DNA from: Neisseria perflava
GTDB taxonomy: Bacteria > Pseudomonadota > Gammaproteobacteria > Burkholderiales > Neisseriaceae
Assembly (NCBI RefSeq): GCF_002863305.2
Contig: NZ_CP136962.1
Span: 682,001 to 746,000 of the forward strand
Length of the DNA stretch: 64,000 nucleotides
Direction: 5' to 3'
The position numbers and the translations under genes are program-made. Numbering within the stretch: position 1 is the stretch's first letter; the number at the start of each line of letters is the position of its first letter. A model generated the notes under the pieces. The model was not told where the DNA came from. It did no database searches and was given only the letters and a program-made list of their open reading frames with translations. This document shows positions 7,455 to 17,488 of the stretch, piece by piece.

Positions 7455-8807
7455 ATGTTAAAAAAATGGCTGCATAAAGTGTTGCCTAAAAAACACGTCA
7501 AATCGTTGCCCGAAAAGGAAATTATCCCGCTTGAGCAACACGGTATCCGCGGGGATATGTTGAGCTTTGCCGCGGAGAAAATTGCCAAACGCCTGCATGA
7601 GGCCGGTTTTCAGGCTTATGTTGTGGGCGGTGCTGTTCGGGATTTGTTGCTCGGGGTCGAGCCCAAAGATTTTGATATTGCAACCGATGCCACGCCGGAG
7701 CAAATCCGTAAAATATTCCGCCGCAGCCGCATTATCGGCCGCCGCTTCCAAATCGTTCATGTGATGATCGGCCCTGAAACCATTGAAGTGACAACGTTCC
7801 GCGGCGACGATAAGGTTCAGCAAAATGCGCAAGGCCGCATTATGAAGGACAATACTTACGGCAGCATTGAAGAAGATGCCATGCGTCGCGACTTTACTTG
7901 CAATGCGCTGTATTACGACCCGATTAAAGAGGAGATTTGGGACTTCCATCAGGGCGTGGCTGATGTTGCTGATAAAAAATTGGTGATGATAGGCGATCCT
8001 GCCGAACGCTATCAGGAAGATCCTGTCCGTATTCTTCGCGCCGTCCGTTTGTCGGGTAAATTGGGCTTTGAAGTGGAAGAGCAAACGGCTTTGCCGATTG
8101 CAGAATATGCAGGCCGTCTGAAAAATGAGCCTGTTGCTCGTCTTTTTGACGAAATTCTGAAAATTCTGTTTTCCGGTTATTCTCGTGCCTGTTTGAAAAG
8201 GCTAAACGAGTTGGGTATTCCCGAAGGCATCCATCCGCTTTTAGATGCCTTGAAAACTGCTGAAGCGGCTGAAAACCGTATGATTATGTTGGCCTTGAAA
8301 AATACCGATGAGCGCCTTCGTGCGGATAAGTCTGTTTCCGTCGGTTTTGTATTGGCGGCGGTATTGTGGCCGACACTAAACGCCATTTGGCAACGCAATC
8401 AAAGCCATGGTCAAAAACCTGTCCCTGCGTTGATGGATGCGATGAACACCATGCGCGATACGGTGGAGAAAGGTTGGGGCATTCCGCAACGATTTTCTGC
8501 AACCATGCGTGAAATCTGGCAATTTCAGCCGCAATTTGACAATATGCGCGGCGCACGCCCATATCGTCTGCTATCACAAGCCCGTTTCCGAGCTGCTTAT
8601 GATTTCCTGATTTTGCGTAGCGAGGTTGGCGAGGTTGATAAAGAGATGGCTTCTTGGTGGACAACTTTCCAACATGCCGATGAGGAAGCACGCCAGCAAA
8701 TGACTGCGGCTAATGATCACAAACGTCAGAAACAAAGTGGATCAACTGATGGCAAACCCAAACGTCGCTGCCGTCGTCCGAAAAAGAAAACCACTGAGGC
8801 TGAATAA
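7455..8807 (+). CDS. pcnB: Poly(A) polymerase I
   Basis: A 450-residue class II nucleotidyltransferase that adds 3' poly(A) tails to RNA and so promotes its decay. The head domain shows YVVGGAVRDLLLG (residues 55-67) and KDFDIATDA with the catalytic carboxylates Asp72 and Asp74, then RRFQIVHV and the RRDFTCNALYYD motif. RNA-binding neck helices follow (QEDPVRILRAVRLSGKLGF). The C-terminus is very basic (KPKRRCRRPKKKTTEAE), as in E. coli PcnB and unlike CCA-adding enzymes. It stands alone on the plus strand and ends before a DUS terminator. Confidence 0.95.
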   Translation: MLKKWLHKVLPKKHVKSLPEKEIIPLEQHGIRGDMLSFAAEKIAKRLHEAGFQAYVVGGAVRDLLLGVEPKDFDIATDATPEQIRKIFRRSRIIGRRFQIVHVMIGPETIEVTTFRGDDKVQQNAQGRIMKDNTYGSIEEDAMRRDFTCNALYYDPIKEEIWDFHQGVADVADKKLVMIGDPAERYQEDPVRILRAVRLSGKLGFEVEEQTALPIAEYAGRLKNEPVARLFDEILKILFSGYSRACLKRLNELGIPEGIHPLLDALKTAEAAENRMIMLALKNTDERLRADKSVSVGFVLAAVLWPTLNAIWQRNQSHGQKPVPALMDAMNTMRDTVEKGWGIPQRFSATMREIWQFQPQFDNMRGARPYRLLSQARFRAAYDFLILRSEVGEVDKEMASWWTTFQHADEEARQQMTAANDHKRQKQSGSTDGKPKRRCRRPKKKTTEAE

Positions 8808-8824
8808 ATTATCAAAATTAGTTT

Positions 8825-8876
8825 AAGGCCGTCTGAAACGATTAAATCTTTTGAGATTTGGTTTTCAGACGGCCTT
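8825..8876. terminator. DUS-pair terminator between pcnB and rpoD
   Basis: Inverted AAGGCCGTCTGAAA arms with a 24-base loop, between two convergent genes. Confidence 0.65.
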
Positions 8877-8883
8877 CGTATTT

Positions 8884-8918
8884 CAAAAAAAAACCGCAGG
8901 TCTTTCAACCTGCGGTTT
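8884..8918 (-). terminator. Intrinsic terminator of rpoD
   Basis: Perfect 11-bp stem AAACCGCAGGT/ACCTGCGGTTT with a 6-base loop. Read on the minus strand it is followed by a run of T. It sits 5 bases beyond the rpoD stop. Confidence 0.85.
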
Positions 8919-8922
8919 GCTT

Positions 8923-10875
8923 TTATGATTTGTTTTCTTCGCTGTCGAGGAAGCTGCGGAGACGGTCGCTGCGGGTAGGGTGGCGCAGCTTGCGCAGGGC
9001 TTTGGCTTCGATTTGACGGATACGTTCACGGGTTACGTCAAATTGTTTGCCGACTTCTTCGAGCGTGTGGTCGGTATTCATATCGATACCGAAACGCATG
9101 CGTAACACTTTGGCTTCGCGCGGTGTCAGGCTTTCGAGGATTTCTTTGGTTACTTCGTGCAGGCTGGTGTACATCGCAGCTTCTGCCGGAGCAACGTTGT
9201 TTGCATCCTCGATGAAGTCGCCCAAGTGCGAATCGTCGTCATCACCAATCGGTGTTTCCATGGAAATCGGCTCTTTGGCGATTTTCATGATTTTGCGGAT
9301 TTTGTCTTCCTGCATTTCCATCAGCTCGGCCAGTTTGGCGGAATCAGGCTCTTCACCGGTTTCTTGCAGGTATTGGCGTGAGATACGGTTCATTTTGTTG
9401 ATGGTTTCAATCATGTGAACCGGAATACGGATCGTACGCGCTTGGTCGGCGATGGAACGGGTAATCGCTTGGCGGATCCACCATGTGGCATAAGTCGAGA
9501 ACTTGTAGCCGCGACGGTATTCGAATTTGTCCACCGCTTTCATCAGACCGATATTGCCTTCTTGAATCAAATCAAGGAACTGTAAGCCGCGGTTGGTGTA
9601 TTTTTTGGCAATGGAAATAACCAAACGCAAGTTGGCCTGAATCATTTCCTGTTTGGCGGCTGAGGTTTCTTTTTCGCTCAACACCATGTTTTTGTTGATT
9701 TCTTTCAACTCTTCGATGGAAATGCGGGTTTCGGCTTCCATATTTGCCAGCTCGGTTTGTTTTTCGAGGATGGCGTGGCGGAAACGATCCAATGCGTTTG
9801 CCCATACACGGCCTTTGGCTACTTCTTCTTCTACCCATTCCAAATCGGTAATGGCTGGCAGGAAGTTTTTGATGAAGTAGTCGCGCTCCATGCGGACGCG
9901 GTCGATACAGATGTCGCGGATTTCGCGTTCGAGTTTGCGGATGTTTTCAACGCGGCTGCGCAGGCTGCTGCTCAGGTTTTCGATTTGACGTGTGGCAAAA
10001 CGGACTTCTAACAGTTTGTTGGCAATGGCATCGCGGTGCTTCAGGTAGTTGGCATGCTGACTGCCGTGTTTTTCCAACTGTTTGATCATTTTGCCGTATT
10101 CGCTCTCGATAAAGGCGAAATGTTCCAAAACTTTTTGTTTCAGTTCGGCCAAATGGGCGGCGGATATGGCTTCGGAATCACTGCCGGAGTCATCTTCATC
10201 ATCTTCGTCGTCATCTTCGACTTCGCTGTCGGTTTCGCCTTCTTCGTCATCAGGTTTGGCATTTTCCAAATGACCCAAGCCTAATTCGTTCAACAAGACT
10301 TCATTAGGGTCGATGATGGCTTCAACGACTTCATCCACACGGATTTCGTCGTTACGGACCTGCTCGATCAACGCCAGAATTTCGGCAATCGAGCCTGGGC
10401 AGGCGGAGATTGCCTGCACCATGTTTTTCAGTGCATTTTCGATTTTTTTGGCGATGATGATTTCGTCTTCACGCGTCAACAGATCGACTTGCCCCATTTC
10501 ACGCATATACATACGTACAGGATCGGTTGTACGGCCGAATTCTGAATCTGCGCTGGAGAGTGCTGCTTCGGCTTCTTCAACGGCATCGTCGTCAGTCATG
10601 GCGGCGGCGTTGTCGCTCAAGAGGATGTCTTCAGCATCGGGGGCTTGCTCGGTTACTTGGATGCCCAAGCCGGAAATCATGCTGACGATGTTGTCGATTT
10701 GCTCGGCATCGGACATATCGTCGGGCAGGGCGTCGTTAATTTCGGAATAAGTGATGTAGCCGCGTTCTTTGCCCATGATAATGAGTTGGCGCAGACGCGC
10801 GCGCTGCTCTTCGATACTCAAGGGACGGTTGTCGTCTTGGTCTTGGTATTCTTCGTAGTTTTGGTTTTTAGACAT
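8923..10875 (-). CDS. rpoD: RNA polymerase primary sigma factor (sigma-70)
   Basis: A 650-residue sigma factor with all housekeeping regions: region 1.1 ([20 protein letters not shown]), region 1.2 ([20 protein letters not shown]), a long non-conserved segment with an acidic tract (about residues 205-240), region 2 ([35 protein letters not shown]) and region 4 (LREVGKQF-type, here [23 protein letters not shown]). It is full length and ends at a strong intrinsic terminator. dnaG lies upstream on the same strand. The 194 bases between them hold degenerate DUS repeats and probably a separate promoter. Confidence 0.98.
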   Translation of the reverse strand: MSKNQNYEEYQDQDDNRPLSIEEQRARLRQLIIMGKERGYITYSEINDALPDDMSDAEQIDNIVSMISGLGIQVTEQAPDAEDILLSDNAAAMTDDDAVEEAEAALSSADSEFGRTTDPVRMYMREMGQVDLLTREDEIIIAKKIENALKNMVQAISACPGSIAEILALIEQVRNDEIRVDEVVEAIIDPNEVLLNELGLGHLENAKPDDEEGETDSEVEDDDEDDEDDSGSDSEAISAAHLAELKQKVLEHFAFIESEYGKMIKQLEKHGSQHANYLKHRDAIANKLLEVRFATRQIENLSSSLRSRVENIRKLEREIRDICIDRVRMERDYFIKNFLPAITDLEWVEEEVAKGRVWANALDRFRHAILEKQTELANMEAETRISIEELKEINKNMVLSEKETSAAKQEMIQANLRLVISIAKKYTNRGLQFLDLIQEGNIGLMKAVDKFEYRRGYKFSTYATWWIRQAITRSIADQARTIRIPVHMIETINKMNRISRQYLQETGEEPDSAKLAELMEMQEDKIRKIMKIAKEPISMETPIGDDDDSHLGDFIEDANNVAPAEAAMYTSLHEVTKEILESLTPREAKVLRMRFGIDMNTDHTLEEVGKQFDVTRERIRQIEAKALRKLRHPTRSDRLRSFLDSEENKS

Positions 10876-11069
10876 GGATTGCTCTCTAGGTTGATAGGAT
10901 GCCGACGGTTTACGGTGATGTGGCCGTACCTGAAGGCGGAGCAGAGCTTTTTGTTGTGAAATCAGATTTCACTTTAATACTCTGAGGCCGTCTGTAAATA
11001 TTACAGATGGAGTGTTCTGCGTGTCATGTTTCGCAGCGTGTGTTTAGATTGTTCAGACGGCCTGAGGGG

Positions 11070-12842
11070 TTAGTTTTGCTTTGCCGTCAAAAGTGACAGC
11101 AAGAGTCTTTTTTCATTTTCGGTCAAACCGGTTTGAATACTTTTTTGCTTTAAAGTTTCGATTTGGCTGTATTTTAATTCATTTAACAACTTTTTCATGC
11201 CGATTTGGAAACTTTCGCAATCTTCTTCGTTATCCCCTTCCATTTCTTCAGAATGAAGGGTCGATAAAAAGATTTGATTAACGGTTTCCTCATAGGGCGA
11301 ACCGCGCATATATTCAAGCACTTGTGCGGTTGCAGGAGTCGTATCGTGATGTTTGATGGTTTCGGCCAGATTGGCAAGGCAGGCAAAGTCGCCGCTTAAA
11401 GCCAGATAATCGGGCAGGTCTATATATGAAGCCCAAGCCGGATTTATCAAGAGGCTGCGTATCTGTCTTTGAACTAGTGTCAGCATGGTTGGCTGTTTGA
11501 CAGAAATAGGCGGCAGTTTGTAACTTTTTTGTTTGACGTGCCGCTTTGGCGCTTCTTGTCCGAGTAACTGGGCGAGGTTGTCAGGGTCGATGCCTACCAG
11601 CTCGCTGAGTTTTTGTTTCAGAAGATAGCCCAATGCCGGCGCGGTAATCTGAGCCAAAAGTGGAGAACTGGTTTTGACCAATTCTGCTTTGCCTTCTTGC
11701 GTATTGAGGTTGAGGCCGTCTGAAAGATGTTCCCAAAAGTATTCGGATAGAGGCTTGCTTTGGTTTAACAAGGCATCTTCAAATTGAGTCTTACCGTAGG
11801 CGCGGATGTAGCTGTCTGGGTCGTGTTCTTCGGGTAGGAACAGAAAATGCAGCGATTTATCGTCTTTTAATTGCGGTAACGCATTTTCCAGCGCGCGCCA
11901 GGCCGCTTTACGTCCTGCGCTGTCGCCATCGAAACAAAAATAAATACTGTCTGCCTGACGCATCAGGATTTTGACGTGTTCCGCCGTGGTTGCCGTACCC
12001 AAAGCCGCTACGCCGTAGCCGAGGCCGAACTGCGCCAATGCAACCACGTCCATGTAGCCTTCGACCACCAAAATCCGTCCTGCCTCTTTTACGGCAGCAC
12101 GCCCTTCATATAGCCCGTAAAGGTTTTTTCCTTTATCGAACAAAGGCGTATCCGGCGAGTTGAGGTATTTGGGTTTGGAGTCGTCCAATACGCGGCCACC
12201 AAAGCCGATGACCTGCCCACGTGGATTACGGATAGGGAACATAATCCGATGGCGAAAGCGGTCGTAATGTTTGCCTTCGTTGTCGATGACCATGCCCGTA
12301 TCCACCAACGCAGTATTCGGATAGGGTTGGAACACTTGCGCCAAAGGTTGCCAACCGTCAGGCGCATAGCCTAAACCATAATGCGCGATGACTTCCGCAC
12401 TCAAACCGCGTTTGTCCAAATAAGCCTTCGCCGCCGGATTGAATTTCAACTGTTGCGCGTAAAAATCCGCTGCCGCTGCCGTCGTTTCTTCCAAAGTCTG
12501 TTGTTTTTTCTTACGTTCGGCACGGATTTCGGGGTTGTCTTCTTGCCCACGAACTTTAGGTACCGTCATGCCGACGCGATCAGCCAAAAACTGCACCGCC
12601 TCCGGAAACGACAGTCCCTGATGTTCCATCACAAAACCAATCGCCGAACCATGAGCCCCGCAACTGAAGCAATGGTAAAACTGCTTGGTTGGGCTGACCG
12701 AAAACGACGGCGTCTTTTCCTTGTGAAACGGACAGCAGGCCATATAGTTCGCCCCGCCTTTCTTCAGCGGAACCTGCTCGTCGATAATATCGACAATATC
12801 GACTTTGGACAAAAGCTCGTCAATGAAATCAGATGGAATCAT
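11070..12842 (-). CDS. dnaG: DNA primase
   Basis: A 590-residue primase that makes RNA primers at the replication fork. The N-terminal zinc-binding domain shows CPFHKEKTPSF and HCFSCGAHG, the TOPRIM core VVEGYMDVVALAQFGL and FCFDGDSAGRKAAWRALE, and the C-terminal helicase-interaction domain follows. With rpoD downstream it preserves part of the macromolecular-synthesis operon, but rpsU, which commonly leads that operon in proteobacteria, is not directly upstream: the T6SS cluster is there instead. Confidence 0.97.
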   Translation of the reverse strand: MIPSDFIDELLSKVDIVDIIDEQVPLKKGGANYMACCPFHKEKTPSFSVSPTKQFYHCFSCGAHGSAIGFVMEHQGLSFPEAVQFLADRVGMTVPKVRGQEDNPEIRAERKKKQQTLEETTAAAADFYAQQLKFNPAAKAYLDKRGLSAEVIAHYGLGYAPDGWQPLAQVFQPYPNTALVDTGMVIDNEGKHYDRFRHRIMFPIRNPRGQVIGFGGRVLDDSKPKYLNSPDTPLFDKGKNLYGLYEGRAAVKEAGRILVVEGYMDVVALAQFGLGYGVAALGTATTAEHVKILMRQADSIYFCFDGDSAGRKAAWRALENALPQLKDDKSLHFLFLPEEHDPDSYIRAYGKTQFEDALLNQSKPLSEYFWEHLSDGLNLNTQEGKAELVKTSSPLLAQITAPALGYLLKQKLSELVGIDPDNLAQLLGQEAPKRHVKQKSYKLPPISVKQPTMLTLVQRQIRSLLINPAWASYIDLPDYLALSGDFACLANLAETIKHHDTTPATAQVLEYMRGSPYEETVNQIFLSTLHSEEMEGDNEEDCESFQIGMKKLLNELKYSQIETLKQKSIQTGLTENEKRLLLSLLTAKQN

Positions 12843-13226
12843 GGTTCAGCAGAGGAGGATGGACGGAAAACATTTCAGACGGCCTTATAAACAGACAAAG
12901 GCCGTCTGAAAATGGAATTTTGGATGAGGGTTGAACTGAGTGAGTTTTATATTATAGCAAATTGTTGTAATACATGTGTCTTATCCTTTTGAGGTAGGGT
13001 ATTTGGAAAGAGTATTTCATGTTCAAAATAATCACAAATATTACAAATTTTTGTTATACCAAGGAGCCTAGGTTAAGGGAGATGTTGTTCCAAAATTGTA
13101 GATTTCACTGGATATTTTGACTAAATTTCTTTTTCTTTATACCTATGTGCAAAGAAATAATTACTTGTAGGAGTAGAAATCCTCTTTCCTTTTGGGAAAG
13201 AGGATTTTTCAAGTTTACCTAATTGC
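12843..13226. other. Intergenic gap between dnaG and tssC
   Basis: 384 bases without a supported gene. The dnaG side has an inverted DUS pair (12873-12912). The rest is AT-rich and unremarkable up to a hairpin at 13178-13206. A 33-codon frame starting at 13019 has no support. The composition shift marks the left border of the T6SS cluster. Confidence 0.6.
13178..13209. terminator. Intrinsic terminator after tssC
   Basis: Stem AATCCTCTTTCC/GGGAAAGAGGATT with a short T-rich loop, 20 bases beyond the tssC stop. The T tract is better on the plus side, but A/T flanks on both sides allow bidirectional use. Confidence 0.6.
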
Positions 13227-14762
13227 TTATTTCTTTTCTTTAGGCATTTGAGATACCAATGACAAGTTGACATCCAGGCCTTCGATTTGGAAGTGCGGGC
13301 GGGCAAACAGGCGGACTTTGAAGAAACCCGGGTTGTCCTCGATATCTTCCACCAATACTTTTGCCTCTCTTAACGGATGTGTTGCCTGCAGCTCGTCGCT
13401 CGGGTCGGTCATTTCCGTTACCAGGGTATTGATCCAATTATTCAGTTCCAATTCAAGCATGCGACGGTCTTTGGTGGTACCGATGTTTTCACGCTGGATC
13501 AGTTTGAGGTAGTGCGCCAGGCGGGAGAGCAGGAAGACGTAAGGCAAACGGGCGTTGATGCGGCTGTTTGCGGTTGCTTCCTTGGTCTCATACAACGCGG
13601 GTTTCTGAGTCGAGTTGGCGGAGAAGAAGCAGGCGTAATCGCGGTTTTTATAGAAAGACAGCGGAACAAAGCCCAAGTTGGCAAATTCGAATTCGCGGGT
13701 TTCCGGGATCAGGACTTCTGTCGGGATTTTCATTTGATTGCCGGTACCCAGGTCGTACATGTGAATAGGCAAATCTTCAATCAAGCCGCCGGCCTGTGGG
13801 CCGCGAATTTGGACGCACCAACCGTTATTGATGAAGCTGCGCACCATATTGGCGGCAAAGGCAAATGATGCATTTGCCCACAAATAGCGGTTATGCTCCG
13901 TACCTTTTACCTGTTCTTCGTAATTGAAGCTGCGGACAGGCACGGTGTCGCTGCCGTACGGCAGACGGGCAAGGAAGCGAGGAAGGGTCAAGCCGATATA
14001 GCGTGCATCGTCTGTTTCGCGGAAGCTTTTCCATTTGATGTATTCGGCACGGTCCATATAGTTGGCCAAGTCTTGGATGGCGGCCACTTCCTCCATGCTT
14101 TCTTTGCCGAAGAAAGAAGCGCCGACCGAGCCGATAAATGGCATGTGTGCAGAAGCGGAAACACGCGAGATATTGCGCAGCAAAGCCATATCTTGAGGGC
14201 TGCGGTCAAATTCGTAGTTTGAAATCACGGCGCCGATAGGTTCGCCGCCCGGGGTGTCGTATTCGTTGCTGTAAGTGTGGCGGTACAGTCCGCTTTGCAC
14301 GATTTCAGGCGCATCTTCAAAGTCTTGAATCAAATCTTCTTTGGAAACATCAAGAATTTCAATTTTGACATTGTGACGGAAGTCGGTTCGGTCGACCAAG
14401 AATTTCAAACCGCGCCATGCGGATTCGATTTTTTGAAATTCTTCGTTATGGAGGATTTCATCCAGTTGACGGCTGAGTTGTTCATCGATACGGGCAATGT
14501 GGTAATCGAGCAGGCTTTTGTCCAGGCGCTCCACTTTTTGGGAAGAGTCTTGGATCATTTTCATGAAGACGCTGACGGCTGCGGCAATACGCTCGTCGGC
14601 AGAGGCTTCCGACATTTTCTCGGCACTTTGGAATTGCTCGATATCGATGACGGAGTCAACGGCATTCAGATTGATTTTTTTACACAGATCTTCATAAACA
14701 CTGTTTGTGTTTTCTTGTTCGATAACTGTAGTTTGGGCTTGGGCCTTTTGGCTTTTTTGCAT
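13227..14762 (-). CDS. tssC: T6SS sheath large subunit TssC (VipB)
   Basis: A 511-residue protein of the TssC/VipB family, the larger half of the contractile sheath. Visible family features are LDEILHNEEFQKIESAWRGL (residues 90-110), the RNISRVSASAHMPFIGSVGA stretch, WANASFAFAANMVRSFINNG and GLIEDLPIHMYD, and the C-terminal handle region ending VRLFARPHFQIEGLDVNLSL. Full length for the family. It follows tssB by 38 bases, with one DUS in the gap, and the pair forms its own minus-strand unit facing away from tssK. Sheath strands form by TssB-TssC pairing in the cytoplasm and are recycled by TssH. Confidence 0.96.
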   Translation of the reverse strand: MQKSQKAQAQTTVIEQENTNSVYEDLCKKINLNAVDSVIDIEQFQSAEKMSEASADERIAAAVSVFMKMIQDSSQKVERLDKSLLDYHIARIDEQLSRQLDEILHNEEFQKIESAWRGLKFLVDRTDFRHNVKIEILDVSKEDLIQDFEDAPEIVQSGLYRHTYSNEYDTPGGEPIGAVISNYEFDRSPQDMALLRNISRVSASAHMPFIGSVGASFFGKESMEEVAAIQDLANYMDRAEYIKWKSFRETDDARYIGLTLPRFLARLPYGSDTVPVRSFNYEEQVKGTEHNRYLWANASFAFAANMVRSFINNGWCVQIRGPQAGGLIEDLPIHMYDLGTGNQMKIPTEVLIPETREFEFANLGFVPLSFYKNRDYACFFSANSTQKPALYETKEATANSRINARLPYVFLLSRLAHYLKLIQRENIGTTKDRRMLELELNNWINTLVTEMTDPSDELQATHPLREAKVLVEDIEDNPGFFKVRLFARPHFQIEGLDVNLSLVSQMPKEKK

Positions 14763-14800
14763 ATTTGAATCCTTACGGGTATTTCAGACGGCCTTTGATG

Positions 14801-15301
14801 TTACTTATTATTGATAGGTGCGATTTTTTCAAGACGGTCGCGCAGTTCGGCAGACAGGTTTTCGTCACGCAGAATGGCTTCCAATTCGCGACGGAAAGCA
14901 GAGTCGTCCAATAAGTTGGATTTCAAATCGCGAAGCAGGTTGCGCATAGCTAGCAAGGCACGCAATTCCGGCACATTCTGGGCAATTTGCTCCGGATGGA
15001 AGTCGCGCATGGATTTGAAATCCAAATTCACATTCATCTCGCCGCCGGCAGGAGAGAGTGTGTTTTTGACGGTCAGATTGGCTTTAGGATTGAAATCGGA
15101 TAATACTGAATCAAAGTTGTTTTTGTTAATATTGACTTTTTCTTTTTCGGCAAGATCGCGTTTATCTTGGCCGTTGCTGTAATCGCCGGTTACTAAAAGC
15201 TTAAGCGGCAACTCAACCTTTTTTTGTGCGCCGCCGGTATGCAAGTCCAATTTAATATTGATACGGGAAGGCGGAACTTCGTTTTGAAAACTTTTGCTCA
15301 C
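14801..15301 (-). CDS. tssB: T6SS sheath small subunit TssB (VipA)
   Basis: A 166-residue TssB. It opens with SKSFQNEVPPSRINIKLDL, the hallmark N-terminus that donates a strand to TssC, then KVELPLKLLVTGDYS and LNVDLDFKSMRDFHPE (here MNVNLDFKSMRDFHPEQIA), and ends in helices with LLRDLKSNLLDDSAFRREL. Length is typical. A weak candidate promoter lies upstream on the minus strand (TTGAAA, 17 bases, CTTAAT between about 15357 and 15329). The gene is divergent from tssK. Confidence 0.96.
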   Translation of the reverse strand: MSKSFQNEVPPSRINIKLDLHTGGAQKKVELPLKLLVTGDYSNGQDKRDLAEKEKVNINKNNFDSVLSDFNPKANLTVKNTLSPAGGEMNVNLDFKSMRDFHPEQIAQNVPELRALLAMRNLLRDLKSNLLDDSAFRRELEAILRDENLSAELRDRLEKIAPINNK

Positions 15302-15460
15302 GATGAAATTTATCCTTTTTTGATAGATTAAGTGACACTTATGTCATTTTTTCAAATAAAATGCAAGGTATGGGGTCAGGAAATATCCTGATTGGTTAGT
15401 ATAAATGTTAGACAGATAGCTTGTCTATTGTATTCAAATTTACCGGAAAAAGGTTTTTCA

Positions 15461-16807
15461 GTGAAATTTCACAAGCCGTTATGGGAAGAGGGGGTACTCC
15501 TATCGCCTCAACATTTTCAACAACAAGACAAATTCAATAATCATATGCATGCCCTGTTAATGAGAATGATGGGGGATTTTAGATGGGGCTGTTTTCAATG
15601 TGAATTTGACCGTCAGGCATTAGAAGTTGGAAAAATCAAATTAGATACACTTCAAGCATGCTTGCCGGATGGCACCTTAATTGATTTGCAGGCCGGCGGA
15701 CGCCACGTCAATGTGCGTAATATTGAAGGCCTGTCTTTACAGCAACGAAATGTTGTATTGTTGGCACTGCCAGTCTATCAGGCACATGTTTCAAACTTGG
15801 TAGATGAGGATGAAACCAAAGATACGCCCAAGCGCTTTGTTAAGAGCTTTGAGAAGGTGGAGGATATTTTCTCTACCGAAGAAACAGAGTTTGCGGTGGA
15901 AGGGTTGAATCTCACCATTCGTTTCGATTTTGAACAAAATGACGACTATATTACCTGTCCTATCGGTGCAATAGAGAAAGATGAGACGGGCGCTTTCGTT
16001 TGGGCTAAAAACTATATCCCGCCATTGTTATCCATAACAGGATCGGAAACTTTATTCTCTTGTCTTAACCGCATCACATTGATGGTATTATCCCGTATAG
16101 AGAATTTGTCTGCCCGCCGCCGCTCTCGGAGCGAAAGTGTCGTTGATTTTTCAGTTTCCGATTCGATGCTGTTTTGGTTTCTGCATGGCTTAAATACCAT
16201 TTATCCGGAATTGAAGCACCTGAATGACTACCCGCAGAAGCATCCGGAAGAGTTTTATAAACTTTTGGTACGCCTGCTGGGTATGCTGTATACCTTTAGA
16301 GCCAACGAGTCCGTTAAAGAAATAGACTCATATGATCACTTTGATTTGTTTGGAACATTCAACCGTTTGGAACAAAAAATCCGTGATTTGCTGGATGAGG
16401 TTATTCCTTCCCCTGTTATCGAATTGTCACTGGAGCATCTGAAATCGACGCATTGGCGCGCCCAGATATTTGATGACCGAATCAATGCTGATGCAGAGTT
16501 TTATCTTTCCGCCCATTCCGACTCCGTCGACTTCTTGGAATTGCAAAAACAGCTGCCTTTGGTCAGCAAAATCGGTGCACCCGATGATGTGGAGCGTGTA
16601 ATTAATACGGCAGTGGTCGGCGTACCTTTACATCACCTTCATCAGACTCCGCCGGGCCTGCCTTTTAGAATGGACAATGTGTATTTTAGGTTGGATAAAC
16701 GGCATGTCGCGTTTGATAGGATGATGCAGTCCCAAGTATGCAGCATTTATGTTCCGGCCTCTATTTCTGATTTACATTTAAGCCTATTTGCAGTAGTGAG
16801 TATTTAA
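15461..16807 (+). CDS. tssK: T6SS baseplate protein TssK
   Basis: The start is taken as GTG at 15461, preceded by AAAAGG, giving 448 residues. The product then begins (M)KFHKPLWEEGVLLSPQHFQQ, the signature of TssK, whereas the longer frame from 15392 adds an unrelated 23-residue leader. TssK trimers join the baseplate wedges (TssEFG) to the TssL/TssM membrane complex. Middle strands include GLNLTIRFDFEQNDD and the C-terminal receptor-binding head ends FRMDNVYFRLDK...MMQSQVCSIYVPA. tssL follows after one base, so they are translated together. Confidence 0.95.
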   Translation: MKFHKPLWEEGVLLSPQHFQQQDKFNNHMHALLMRMMGDFRWGCFQCEFDRQALEVGKIKLDTLQACLPDGTLIDLQAGGRHVNVRNIEGLSLQQRNVVLLALPVYQAHVSNLVDEDETKDTPKRFVKSFEKVEDIFSTEETEFAVEGLNLTIRFDFEQNDDYITCPIGAIEKDETGAFVWAKNYIPPLLSITGSETLFSCLNRITLMVLSRIENLSARRRSRSESVVDFSVSDSMLFWFLHGLNTIYPELKHLNDYPQKHPEEFYKLLVRLLGMLYTFRANESVKEIDSYDHFDLFGTFNRLEQKIRDLLDEVIPSPVIELSLEHLKSTHWRAQIFDDRINADAEFYLSAHSDSVDFLELQKQLPLVSKIGAPDDVERVINTAVVGVPLHHLHQTPPGLPFRMDNVYFRLDKRHVAFDRMMQSQVCSIYVPASISDLHLSLFAVVSI

Positions 16808-16808
16808 T

Positions 16809-17471
16809 ATGAATAACCAACCCTTGATTAGAACCGTTTTGAGAGATACTGCTTTGGCGGTATCCGCATTATCTGCCGGCTTTACACCTGACCATTCCGA
16901 ATCATGGTATGCTCATTGCAAAAATCTGATTCAAGATTTAAAGGCAAAATTAGCCGAGCTTGGATGGAAAGAAGCGGATATTGAAGAAGTTTCATATGCA
17001 CAATGCGCCCTTTTGGATGAAGTTGCACTGCGCACGCTGAAAGGTAACGACAGGGAAGTATGGGAAAGAAACCCTATGCAGGTTTGTTTTTTCCAATCAT
17101 ATAATGCAGGGGATATCCTGTGTGACCGAATCGAATCTTTGTGTAAAAACCACAAGGATGCCAGCCCCTTGGTGGCGGAAACCTATCTGAGTGTGATTAA
17201 TTTGGGGTTCAGGGGCCGATATGTTTTGGATGAAGATGCATTGCACACCGCACAGGAACAGTTGAAAAAAATCACACCTGCCTTCCCAAGCAATGCCGTA
17301 TCGGAAGACGGTAAGTTGTTTTATATAGATCAAAAGGGAACGCCGCTGAAAAAAGCATTCAGCCTCCGTCCTGCCTGGCTGCTTGTGGGAAGCATTGTTG
17401 TAGCGGCGGTTGCATACTTTGCATTTAGATATTATCTAGATGGTTTGGTTGAACAAATACAAGCATTGTAA
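16809..17471 (+). CDS. tssL: T6SS membrane-complex protein TssL (DotU-like)
   Basis: A 220-residue short-form TssL. The cytoplasmic domain shows the DotU pattern QCALLDEVALRTLKGN and SVINLGFRGRY, and one C-terminal transmembrane helix spans about residues 189-208. It is a tail-anchored inner-membrane protein that recruits the baseplate through TssK and pairs with TssM, which is not in this window. It lacks an OmpA-like domain; that activity is encoded by the next gene, 17 bases downstream. Confidence 0.94.
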   Translation: MNNQPLIRTVLRDTALAVSALSAGFTPDHSESWYAHCKNLIQDLKAKLAELGWKEADIEEVSYAQCALLDEVALRTLKGNDREVWERNPMQVCFFQSYNAGDILCDRIESLCKNHKDASPLVAETYLSVINLGFRGRYVLDEDALHTAQEQLKKITPAFPSNAVSEDGKLFYIDQKGTPLKKAFSLRPAWLLVGSIVVAAVAYFAFRYYLDGLVEQIQAL

Positions 17472-17488
17472 TTTCAAGTGTTTATATA

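Noticed and set aside
12411..12418. TTGTCCAA inside dnaG and other coding regions
   Set aside because: Single copies in coding DNA are expected by chance for an 8-base word; only the clustered intergenic copies at leuA and leuC were kept.
13019..13120. Short frame in the gap before tssC as a possible T6SS effector or immunity gene
   Set aside because: Only 33 codons, no ribosome site and no motif.
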